5,761 nucleotides of DNA, taken from NCBI GenBank assembly GCA_007120685.1, contig SKNG01000433.1, positions 1 to 5,761 on the forward strand. The letters run 5' to 3'. Made by a program: the position numbers and the translations under genes. This document shows, piece by piece, positions 1 through 5,385 of this stretch. The notes beneath the pieces are model-generated. The model had not been told where the DNA came from. It searched no databases and saw only the letters and a list, made by a program, of their open reading frames with translations. Numbering within the stretch: the first letter of the stretch is position 1; the number at the start of each line of letters is the position of its first letter. The DNA comes from Paracoccaceae bacterium. Lineage in GTDB: Bacteria; Pseudomonadota; Alphaproteobacteria; Rhodobacterales; Rhodobacteraceae.

Positions 1-113
1 GCACCCCGCGCGGCGAGGATATCATGGCCGCCTGCGGGCAGTTGAAATCCGCCACCGAGCGGGCGCGCAAGAGCCGGGCGGAGATTGCGGCGGAAACTGG
101 CGGGGCGGTCTGA
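1..113 (+). CDS. rlmN: 23S rRNA/tRNA adenine-C2 methyltransferase RlmN, C-terminal end (partial)
   Basis: Only the last 36 codons are present; the gene starts left of the window and ends in TGA at 111-113. The readable tail contains TPRGEDIMAACGQLK followed by a basic stretch (SATERARKSR). The (T/P)RG(E/D)DIxAACGQL block is the recognisable C-terminal signature of RlmN, the radical-SAM enzyme that methylates C2 of A2503 in 23S rRNA and A37 in some tRNAs. The radical-SAM CxxxCxxC motif and the resolving cysteine would lie upstream and cannot be checked; the cysteine visible here is in the conserved tail. The stop codon overlaps the ATG of the next small gene (TGATG), which suggests translational coupling. 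Identification rests on a short but very characteristic tail. Confidence 0.87.
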   Translation, partial: TPRGEDIMAACGQLKSATERARKSRAEIAAETGGAV

Positions 114-355
114 TGCCCGGCGTGCTGCTTCTGGCGGTGATCGGCGCGGCGGCGGGTTATCTGGCGACGCGGCTGATGAGAGTGGATGCGGACCTGCCAA
201 CGGCCATGATCATCGGCGTGCTGGGCGCGCTGCTGGGCGGGCTTGGGCTGCGCGCGCTGCTGACCGTGGGCGGCTGGGCGGTGACCTTTGCACTGGCGCT
301 GGGTGGCTCGATGGCACTGATCTGGCTGTGGCAGCAGTTTCAGCGGCGGCGGTGA
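113..355 (+). CDS. Small three-helix membrane protein, GlsB/YeaQ/YmgE-like
   Basis: An 80-residue, almost wholly hydrophobic protein with three predicted membrane segments at about residues 3-20, 30-50 and 53-74, ending in a basic tail (QQFQRRR) that would favour a cytoplasmic C-terminus. The glycine-rich pattern IGAAAGYLATRLM, then IGVLGALLGGLGLRALL, resembles the GlsB/YeaQ/YmgE (transglycosylase-associated) family of small inner-membrane proteins, whose biochemical role is unknown. The ATG at 113 overlaps the rlmN stop by one base and has only a weak G-rich ribosome site, so it is probably translated by coupling. A competing ORF from 85 in another frame is an Arg/Gly/Ala-rich shadow. The family call is from pattern resemblance; the membrane nature is plain from the sequence. 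Confidence 0.78.
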   Translation: MPGVLLLAVIGAAAGYLATRLMRVDADLPTAMIIGVLGALLGGLGLRALLTVGGWAVTFALALGGSMALIWLWQQFQRRR

Positions 356-414
356 CCCGGTAGTTGTGGCGTTGCGCCGGCCGGTGGGGCAGTGTGGCGC
401 CAGACCGGATCAAC

Positions 415-419
415 AGGAG
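415..419 (+). promoter_or_regulatory. Ribosome binding site that fixes the cupin start
   Basis: AGGAG lies seven bases before the ATG at 427. The same frame is open back to about 364, but that extra part lacks a comparable site and its translation (WRCAGRWGSVAPDR) looks like non-coding read-through, so 427 is chosen as the start. Confidence 0.75.
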
Positions 420-426
420 TGCCGCG

Positions 427-768
427 ATGGCCGCTTTCACCCGTCTTGACCCCGCGCTTGTCGAACCTGAAGTATCGGCCCCGCGCCCTGACCGGCTGAT
501 CGCCGGCGCGCCGGTCTTCACCAGCTGGGATATCGAGGAGGCGGACGGGCTTTATGCCGGCGTCTGGCAATCGACGCCGGGCAAGTGGCAGGTGGACTAT
601 GACGAGTGGGAATACTGCCACATCTTGCAGGGCCATTCGATCCTGACTGGGGAGGATGGGACCGAACACCACTTGCGCGCGGGCGACAGTATCGTGATCC
701 GCCCCGGCTTTCGCGGCACCTGGGAAGTGGTGGAAACCACGCGCAAGGATTATGTCATCCGTGGCTGA
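427..768 (+). CDS. Small single-domain cupin protein (Cupin_3/EutQ-like)
   Basis: A 113-residue protein forming one cupin barrel. Motif 1 is around residues 58-73 (YDEWEYCHILQGHSIL) and motif 2 around 84-101 (RAGDSIVIRPGFRGTWEV). The preceding GVWQSTPGKWQVDYDEWEY is typical of the DUF861/Cupin_3 group that includes EutQ and ureidoglycine aminohydrolase domains. Of the classical metal-binding residues of cupins (HxH...E...H), the first motif keeps only E62 and H65 as possible ligands and motif 2 has no histidine, so the metal centre may be altered or absent. Members of this group are often found near amine or amino-acid catabolic genes; here the nearest is the convergent aminotransferase, though they are not in one operon. 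The substrate cannot be inferred. A clear AGGAG precedes the start. Confidence 0.85.
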   Translation: MAAFTRLDPALVEPEVSAPRPDRLIAGAPVFTSWDIEEADGLYAGVWQSTPGKWQVDYDEWEYCHILQGHSILTGEDGTEHHLRAGDSIVIRPGFRGTWEVVETTRKDYVIRG

Positions 769-782
769 CGGCAGGGACGTGG

Positions 783-804
783 CACGGGCCTTCGAAGGCC
801 CGTG
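783..804. repeat. Palindrome A, copy 1 (TTCGAA-centred), probable terminator hairpin
   Basis: The 20-bp perfect palindrome ACGGGCCTTCGAAGGCCCGT at 784-803 extends by one more C-G pair to 783-804. It begins 14 bases after the cupin stop, so in the cupin transcript it would fold into a strong GC-rich hairpin with a UCGA loop. The next 15 bases run GTTGACGCGCGTTTT, so a short T-run lies 11 bases downstream of the palindrome. The same palindrome recurs at 865-884 and 3513-3532. A terminator role is inferred from position and shape. Confidence 0.8.
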
Positions 805-807
805 TTG

Positions 808-816
808 ACGCGCGTT
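808..816. repeat. Half copy of palindrome B beside palindrome A copy 1
   Basis: ACGCGCGTT is identical to the left half, up to the TT of the centre, of the 20-bp palindrome at 3489-3508, and the identity extends four bases to the left (GTTG). The right half is replaced by TTCCGG. As at 3489-3532, exactly four bases separate it from the 20-bp core of palindrome A, so it looks like a decayed version of the same two-hairpin unit. Confidence 0.5.
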
Positions 817-858
817 TTCCGGTGCCAGTCCGTGTGGCGTGGCAGACGTCAGGCGCAA

Positions 859-891
859 CCGGTAACGGGCCTTCGAAGGCCCGTCTACCGG
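859..891. repeat. Palindrome A, copy 2, with extended imperfect stem
   Basis: The core ACGGGCCTTCGAAGGCCCGT at 865-884 is identical to copy 1. Outside it, CCGGTA at 859-864 pairs with TACCGG at 886-891, leaving only C885 unpaired, so the whole 33-base element forms a nearly continuous hairpin. It lies 25 bases beyond the 3' end of the minus-strand aminotransferase gene and is well placed to end that transcript. No T-run follows on either strand. Confidence 0.78.
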
Positions 892-916
892 CTCTTGCCC
901 CACGGCTCGGCGCCCC

Positions 917-2290
917 TCAGCCCAGAACCTCGGCCAGGGCCTCGGCGGTGACGCTGGCCAGTGTGTCGGCCTCGGCCTCGGTCAGGCACAGCGGCGGGGC
1001 GAAGCCGATGATGTCGCCTCCCGGCATCGCCCGCGCGATCACCCCGCGCCGCGCCATCGCCGCAACCACCTTGCCCGTGGTCGCCCCCGGCGCGGCGTCG
1101 AAGCCCGCGCGCGTCTCGCGGTCGGCCACCAGTTCCACTGCACACAGCATCCCCTCGCCGCGCACCTCGCCCACATGCGGGTGGTCGCCCACGGCCTGGG
1201 CCATCACCCGGTTCAGACAGGCGCCCACGCGGCCGGCGTTCTCCACCAGCCCCAGCTTGTCCAGCACCTCCAGATTGGCCACCGCTGCCGCCGCGCCGAT
1301 GGGATGGGCGGAATAGGTCCAGCCATGGCCGAAGATGCCGTTTTCATCGGTGCCGCGTTCCAGCACCTCCCAGACCCTCTGCCCGATGATCGAGCCAGAG
1401 AGCGGCGCATAGGCCGAGGTCAGGCCCTTGGCGATGGTCATGATATCCGGCTTCAGGCCGTAATGACCCGAGCCGAACATCGACCCCAGACGGCCGAAGC
1501 CCGTGACCACCTCATCGGCGATCAGCAGGATATCGTGCTTTTTCAGCACCGCCTGCACGCCCTCCCAGTAGCCCGCAGGCGGGGGCACGATGCCGCCGGT
1601 GCCCAGCATCGGCTCGGCGATGAAGGCGGCGATGGTGTCGGCGCCTTCGCGCGCGATGGTAGCCTCAAGATCGGCGATCAGATGGGCGGTGAAATCGGCC
1701 TCGGACATCGCCGGGTCCGGGCGGCGGTAGAAATAGGGCGACTCGGTATGGACGATGCCCGCAAGCGGCAGGTCGAACTTGGCGTGGAACAGCGGCAGCC
1801 CGGTCAACGAGCCGGAGATCAGGCCGGACCCGTGATAGGCCCGCCAGCGGGAAATGATCTTCTTCTTTTCCGGCCGGCCCAGTATGTTGTTGTAATACCA
1901 GATCAGTTTCACATTGGTGTCGTTGGCATCCGACCCGCCGAGGCCGAAATAGACCCGCGCCATGTGATCCGGCGCGCGGTCCATCACCATCTTCGACAAC
2001 TTGATCGCCGCCTCGGTCCCGTGCCCGGCATAGGCGTGGAAATAGGCCAGTTCGCGCGCCTGCTCGGCGATGGCCTCGGTCACCTCTTGCCGGCCATAGC
2101 CGATGTTGACGCAGTAGAGCCCGGCAAAGCCGTCCAGCAGCCGGTTGCCATCGCGGTCGGTGATATGGCAGCCCTCGGCGGTGGTGACGATCCGCTGCGG
2201 GGCCTCGCCGCGCGAGAATTGCGCCAGATGGGTGGAGGGATGCATGAAATTCTCGCGGTCCCATTTGGCAAGCTGGTCGTTGGTCAGCAT
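917..2290 (-). CDS. Class III PLP aminotransferase, GABA/omega-amino-acid:pyruvate type
   Basis: A full-length 457-residue fold-type I, class III transaminase, probably cytoplasmic. Visible signatures: GLYCVNIGYGRQ (57-68) at the active-site entrance, GGSDANDTNVKLIWYYNN (118-135) as the PLP-phosphate loop, YHGS (152-155) stacking on the cofactor, IAEP (224-227), D259 in LLIADEVVTGFGR contacting the pyridine nitrogen, and K288 in TIAKGLTSAYAPLSG as the Schiff-base lysine. R420 in VIARAMPGGD is placed like the substrate-carboxylate 'flipping' arginine of omega-transaminases. The block NDTNVKLIWYYNNILGRPEK strongly recalls plant GABA:pyruvate transaminases and bacterial SpuC-type polyamine transaminases. 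AAGGA at 2297-2301 lies six bases before the ATG. It is divergent from the DoeB-like gene, so it could be the diaminobutyrate transaminase (DoeD/Atf role), but GABA, putrescine, taurine or beta-alanine are equally allowed by sequence. The family is certain; the substrate is not. Confidence 0.93.
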   Translation of the reverse strand: MLTNDQLAKWDRENFMHPSTHLAQFSRGEAPQRIVTTAEGCHITDRDGNRLLDGFAGLYCVNIGYGRQEVTEAIAEQARELAYFHAYAGHGTEAAIKLSKMVMDRAPDHMARVYFGLGGSDANDTNVKLIWYYNNILGRPEKKKIISRWRAYHGSGLISGSLTGLPLFHAKFDLPLAGIVHTESPYFYRRPDPAMSEADFTAHLIADLEATIAREGADTIAAFIAEPMLGTGGIVPPPAGYWEGVQAVLKKHDILLIADEVVTGFGRLGSMFGSGHYGLKPDIMTIAKGLTSAYAPLSGSIIGQRVWEVLERGTDENGIFGHGWTYSAHPIGAAAAVANLEVLDKLGLVENAGRVGACLNRVMAQAVGDHPHVGEVRGEGMLCAVELVADRETRAGFDAAPGATTGKVVAAMARRGVIARAMPGGDIIGFAPPLCLTEAEADTLASVTAEALAEVLG

Positions 2291-2345
2291 CGGCGGTCCT
2301 TCCCTCTGGCAACTGGTTTCATTCCTGCCTTAGCGCATCTGAAAG

Positions 2346-2359
2346 CCCCTTGCGAGGGG
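2346..2359. promoter_or_regulatory. Small inverted repeat in the divergent promoter region
   Basis: CCCCT-TGCG-AGGGG, a five-base-pair inverted repeat with a four-base spacer, sits between the two divergent genes and 11 bases upstream of the candidate -35 box at 2371. It could be an operator or chance symmetry in GC-rich DNA; it is listed because it is the only clear dyad in this 138-base gap. Confidence 0.25.
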
Positions 2360-2370
2360 GGCGCGTGCCG

Positions 2371-2399
2371 TTGACACCGGCCCGCCTGCGCGCAATCTG
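2371..2399 (+). promoter_or_regulatory. Candidate sigma-70 promoter for the DoeB-like gene
   Basis: A consensus TTGACA is at 2371-2376. With 17-base spacing the -10 candidate is AATCTG (2394-2399), which is a weak match; CAATCT one base earlier is an alternative. It lies 29 bases before the ATG at 2429, a plausible leader length. No comparably good box was seen for the opposite-strand aminotransferase. Confidence 0.35.
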
Positions 2400-2428
2400 G
2401 CCGGCAGCCCCGGCTGGAAGGACGCGCC

Positions 2429-3427
2429 ATGACTGCCAACCCCATCGCCGCTACCATCCCGTTCGACGAGGACGGCGCCCATCACGGTTTTCTGCGCCTG
2501 CCGCATTCGCGCAACGAAAGCGCCTGGGGGGCGGTGATGATCCCCATCACCGTGATCCGGCATGGCGAGGGGCCGACGGCGCTGCTGACCGGGGCCAATC
2601 ACGGTGACGAATACGAGGGGCCGATCGCCCTGCAGGCTCTGGCGCATGAGCTGCGCCCCGAGCAGATCACGGGCCGCGTCATCATTGTGCCCTACATGAA
2701 TTATCCGGCCTTTCGCGCCGCCACGCGGGTCTCTCCCATCGACATGGTGAACCTGAACCGCGCCTTTCCTGGCGCCCCCAATGGCAGCGCCACGCAGAAG
2801 ATCGCCGATTATGTCTCCCATGTGCTGGTGCCGATGGCCGATATCGTGCTGGACTATCATTCAGGCGGCAAGACGCTGGATTTCCTGCCCTTCGCTTGTG
2901 CGCATTATCTGGACTCGGCCAGCCAGCAGGCGGCCTGCGTGGCGGCGGTAGAGGCGTTCAGCGCCCCCTACAGCCTGATGCTGCGCGAGATCGACAATGT
3001 CGGCATGTATGACACGCTGGTCGAGGCGCAGGGCAAGGTCTTTGTCACCACCGAACTGGGCGGGGGCGGCACGGCCACGGCGCGCTCGGTCCGGATTGCA
3101 CGGCGGGGGGTGCGCAATCTGCTGATCCATGCCGGGATCATGGCGGGCGAGGCGGAACATGCGCCCTCGGTCTGGCTGGATATGCCGGGGGACGATTGCT
3201 ACCACTTCGCCACCTGCGAGGGGCTGGTGGAACCGCTGGTCGATCTGGGCGAGCGGGTGGAGGCGGGGGCGCCACTGGCGCGCATCTGGCCGCCGGACCG
3301 CACCGGGCTGATGCCGCTGGCGGTGCCGGCGCAGCGGTCTGGCGTGCTGGCGGCGCGGCACTTTCCAGGGCTGATCCAGACGGGTGACTGCCTGGCCGTG
3401 GTGGCCGAACAGGAGCGGGAAGGGTAA
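2429..3427 (+). CDS. doeB: N-alpha-acetyl-diaminobutyrate deacetylase-like zinc hydrolase (DoeB/EutE type)
   Basis: A 332-residue member of the succinylglutamate desuccinylase/aspartoacylase (M14-like) family. Zinc ligands are visible as H58 and E61 in GANHGDEYEGP and H144 in LDYHSGG; E209 in VTTELGGGG is the expected catalytic glutamate. The NLNRAFPG block (108-115) is the family's substrate-binding signature. Residues from about 245 to 327 form the C-terminal beta domain. The order DEDGAHHGFLRLP, SAWGAVMIPITV, GPTALLTGANHGDEYEGP and VGMYDT closely matches DoeB from ectoine degraders, which hydrolyses N-acetyl-L-2,4-diaminobutyrate to acetate and diaminobutyrate. GGAAGGA at 2416-2422 stands six bases before the ATG. 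The gene is divergent from a class III transaminase that could use its product. The ectoine hydrolase DoeA/EutD is not in the window, so a paralogue with another N-acyl substrate is possible. Confidence 0.88.
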   Translation: MTANPIAATIPFDEDGAHHGFLRLPHSRNESAWGAVMIPITVIRHGEGPTALLTGANHGDEYEGPIALQALAHELRPEQITGRVIIVPYMNYPAFRAATRVSPIDMVNLNRAFPGAPNGSATQKIADYVSHVLVPMADIVLDYHSGGKTLDFLPFACAHYLDSASQQAACVAAVEAFSAPYSLMLREIDNVGMYDTLVEAQGKVFVTTELGGGGTATARSVRIARRGVRNLLIHAGIMAGEAEHAPSVWLDMPGDDCYHFATCEGLVEPLVDLGERVEAGAPLARIWPPDRTGLMPLAVPAQRSGVLAARHFPGLIQTGDCLAVVAEQEREG

Positions 3428-3488
3428 CGCGCCCGTGGCGTGAGTTTTGCGTCTTCAGGCGACCCTGCCCCCCGGCGGCGGCCGGTTG

Positions 3489-3508
3489 ACGCGCGTTCGA
3501 ACGCGCGT
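3489..3508. repeat. Palindrome B (TTCGAA-centred)
   Basis: ACGCGCGTTCGAACGCGCGT is a perfect 20-bp palindrome, 61 bases past the stop of the DoeB-like gene. It shares the TTCGAA centre and the outer ACG...CGT with palindrome A but has a different arm. Four bases (GCTT) separate it from palindrome A copy 3. It is the hairpin nearer to the plus-strand gene and so a candidate terminator for it. Confidence 0.78.
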
Positions 3509-3512
3509 GCTT

Positions 3513-3532
3513 ACGGGCCTTCGAAGGCCCGT
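3513..3532. repeat. Palindrome A, copy 3
   Basis: ACGGGCCTTCGAAGGCCCGT, identical over all 20 bases to the copies at 784-803 and 865-884. It lies 58 bases beyond the stop of the minus-strand transporter gene, making it the nearer hairpin for that transcript. Together with palindrome B it forms a two-hairpin unit in the middle of the 163-base convergent gap, which holds nothing else that I recognise. Confidence 0.82.
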
Positions 3533-3590
3533 TGCCCGCATCGCTTGGCGAGTGCTCAAGAACGGCGCTTCCGCCTGAAATGCTTCCCCT

Positions 3591-4520
3591 CTACGGCAGC
3601 GTCATCATCCACAACCACGCCGTCAGCATGCAGGTCACCGTTCCGGCCAGCACCGAAGTGGCTGCCACCCGCTTCGCCCGCCCGTACATGTTGGCGAAGA
3701 CATAGGCATTCACCCCCGGCGCCATCGCCGCCGTGATGACGGCCGAGCGAAACTGTGCGTCGGTAATCGCCAGCCCCTTGCCCAGCCCCCAGGTCACCGC
3801 CGGGTGCAACAGCAGCGACACCGCCACCGCGTAGGCAATCAGCCGCAGATCGCCCTCTGGCCGATACCGGCACAGCACCCCGCCCAGACCGAACAGCGCC
3901 GTGGGCAGGCCGGCGCGGGCGATCAGGTCCAGCGCCTGAACCAGCGTGCCGTGCAGCGGCAGGCCGGTCAGGTTGACCACGAAGCCCAGCGCGATGCCGA
4001 TCACCAGCGCGTTCGTGGCCATGCCTTTCACCACCCGGCCCAGCGTCGAAACGACGCCCCGGCCGCGCGCGCGGATGCCTTCCATCGTGGTGATCCCGAT
4101 GATGTAGCAGACCGGCGAATGCAGCGCGACGATGGCGAAGTTGGCGGCCAGCGCAGCCTCGCCATAGGCGCGCTCGGTAATCGGCAGGCCCAAGAGCAGC
4201 GAGTTGGAGAAAAGGCACACGAACCCCACCGCTACCGCGTCTTCCCAGTCCCGACCAAAGAGGTATCGCGCCCCGAACAGCCCGGCCACGAAGCCCGCCA
4301 CCGCGCCGGCATAGAAGGCCGACAAGAGCCGCCAGTCGAATTCGGCGCCCAGATCCAGCCGGGCGATGGCCATGAACAGCAGGCAGGGGATGGCGAAATT
4401 CTGGGCGAATTTCATCAGCGCATCGACCGAGGCTTCGGTCATCCAGCCCACCCGCGTCACCCCGTAGCCCGCCGCGACGACCAGGAAGACGGGCAGGATG
4501 ACCTCGACCAGCGCCTGCAT
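3591..4520 (-). CDS. AEC-family (auxin efflux carrier) transporter
   Basis: A 309-residue polytopic inner-membrane protein with about ten hydrophobic segments (roughly 2-22, 35-55, 66-86, 95-114, 122-143, 166-186, 195-218, 225-245, 257-277 and 286-306), the usual size and topology of the AEC/PF03547 family. Family hallmarks are FSNSLLLGLPITERAYG (104-120) in the middle of the first five-helix half, GLPTALFGLGG (204-214) and APGVNAYVFANMYG (267-280) in the second half. Bacterial members, such as MdcF, are proposed to move small carboxylates such as malonate; the substrate here cannot be read from sequence. GAGGGG about ten bases upstream serves the ATG at 4518-4520. It follows the MBL hydrolase by 43 bases on the same strand and may be the last gene of that operon. 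Confidence 0.92.
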   Translation of the reverse strand: MQALVEVILPVFLVVAAGYGVTRVGWMTEASVDALMKFAQNFAIPCLLFMAIARLDLGAEFDWRLLSAFYAGAVAGFVAGLFGARYLFGRDWEDAVAVGFVCLFSNSLLLGLPITERAYGEAALAANFAIVALHSPVCYIIGITTMEGIRARGRGVVSTLGRVVKGMATNALVIGIALGFVVNLTGLPLHGTLVQALDLIARAGLPTALFGLGGVLCRYRPEGDLRLIAYAVAVSLLLHPAVTWGLGKGLAITDAQFRSAVITAAMAPGVNAYVFANMYGRAKRVAATSVLAGTVTCMLTAWLWMMTLP

Positions 4521-4535
4521 CGCCGCTACCCCCCT

Positions 4536-4555
4536 CGGATGGTCCGCACCATCCG
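4536..4555 (-). promoter_or_regulatory. Intercistronic hairpin touching the transporter's ribosome site
   Basis: CGGATGGT and ACCATCCG form an eight-base-pair perfect stem with a four-base loop in the 43-base gap between the MBL hydrolase and the transporter. On the minus strand it is followed immediately by AGGGGGGTAGCGGCG and the transporter ATG, so the base of the stem shares one G with the Shine-Dalgarno tract. There is no T-run, so a simple intrinsic terminator is unlikely; mRNA stabilisation, processing or modulation of translation are possible. Confidence 0.5.
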
Positions 4556-4563
4556 GCGCCGGC

Positions 4564-5385
4564 TCACAGGGTCAGCTCCACCACCAGCCCGTCATGGGCG
4601 GGGGTGATGTGGTCCGGCGTCTCGGCCGCCACGGCGTCATGGTCCAGATCGACATGCATGTTGGTCAGCACCGCGCGCCGGGGCCGGGCGCGGGCGATCC
4701 ATTCCAGCGTCAGGTCCAGATGCGCATGGGTCGGATGCGGCGTGCGGCGCAGCGCATCGACGATCCAGCAGTCCAGCCCGTCCAGCAGCGGCCAGCAGGT
4801 ATCTGGGATTTCCACCACATCGGGCAGATAGGCCAGATCGCCGATGCGGAAGCCCAGCGCATCCATCGAGCCATGGTTGACCCGGAAGGGCGTGAAGGGA
4901 ATGGGCCCGCCCGGCCCCTCTACCTGAAAGGCGCCGGAAATGCTGTGCAGGTCCAGGATCGGCGGATAGGGCGATCCCGCAGGCTGCACGAAGGCATAGC
5001 CGAAGCGTGACAGCAGCGCGTCCTGCGTGGCGCCATCGGCCCAGACCGGCAACCGCCGGCGGGTGTTGAAGACGATCATGCGCAGATCGTCGATGCCATG
5101 CACATGATCGGCGTGGGAATGGGTATAGACCACCGCATCCAGCACGCCCACGCCGGCGTCGAGCAACTGTTCGCGCATGTCGGGCGAGGTGTCGATCAAT
5201 ACGCGCGTGATGCCGCGCGCGCCGATCCGTTCCAGCAGTAGCGAGCAGCGGCGGCGGCGGTTCTTCGGGTTTTCCGGGTCGCAGGCGCCCCATTGCCCGC
5301 CCAGCCGCGGCACCCCGCCAGAGGATCCGCAGCCCAGGATGGTGGCGCGCAGCCGGTCGGTTTGCGCTTTCGCCCCGTCCATCAT
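4564..5385 (-). CDS. PhnP-like metallo-beta-lactamase-fold hydrolase
   Basis: A 273-residue protein of the MBL superfamily. The metal motif THSHADHVHG places H89, H91, D93 and H94; further likely ligands are H171 in VNHGSMDALGFR, D189 in AYLPDV, and H222 or H244 (in TNMHVDLDHD). The N-terminal LGCGSSGGVPRLGGQWGACD, followed by an Arg-rich NRRRRCSLLL strand, is characteristic of the PhnP-like branch (phosphoribosyl cyclic phosphate phosphodiesterase relatives). The cysteine-cluster zinc site of true PhnP is not obvious here, as only C35 and C47 remain nearby. The start at 5383-5385 (ATGATG) overlaps the tatD stop in an ATGA arrangement, showing coupling; the second ATG at 5382 is the alternative. 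The frame stays open upstream into tatD, but that is an overlap artefact. A phosphodiesterase role is likely; the physiological substrate is unknown. Confidence 0.9.
   Translation of the reverse strand: MMDGAKAQTDRLRATILGCGSSGGVPRLGGQWGACDPENPKNRRRRCSLLLERIGARGITRVLIDTSPDMREQLLDAGVGVLDAVVYTHSHADHVHGIDDLRMIVFNTRRRLPVWADGATQDALLSRFGYAFVQPAGSPYPPILDLHSISGAFQVEGPGGPIPFTPFRVNHGSMDALGFRIGDLAYLPDVVEIPDTCWPLLDGLDCWIVDALRRTPHPTHAHLDLTLEWIARARPRRAVLTNMHVDLDHDAVAAETPDHITPAHDGLVVELTL

Noticed and set aside
783..891. A possible short CRISPR-like array
   Set aside because: There are only two full copies, they are palindromic, and the single 61-base interval has no regular spacer pattern or nearby cas gene.
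340..903. A 187-codon minus-strand frame across the cupin and the first repeat pair
   Set aside because: It is antisense to the cupin and contains two repeat-derived GPSKAR peptides; no protein family is visible.
1175..2374. A 399-codon open frame on the plus strand opposite the aminotransferase
   Set aside because: It lies almost wholly antisense to a gene with intact family motifs, and its translation is His/Arg/Gly/Asp-rich with no recognisable domain. This is a usual artefact of GC-rich codon use.
3489..3532. A possible tRNA, because TTCGAA resembles the T-loop consensus
   Set aside because: The arms are perfect palindromes with no acceptor, D or anticodon stems around them.
3440..3736. 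A 98-codon plus-strand frame starting in the second junction
   Set aside because: It reads through both palindromes (ARSNAR, GPSKAR) and then runs antisense into the transporter; there is no credible start signal or domain.
3804..4607. A 267-codon open frame opposite the AEC transporter
   Set aside because: The product is rich in Gln, Arg, His and Asp, as expected when membrane-protein codons are read in reverse; it has no ribosome site or domain.
4637..5293. A 218-codon minus-strand frame inside the MBL gene
   Set aside because: It is a frame-shifted shadow of the MBL hydrolase with Arg/Ala/Gly-rich content.
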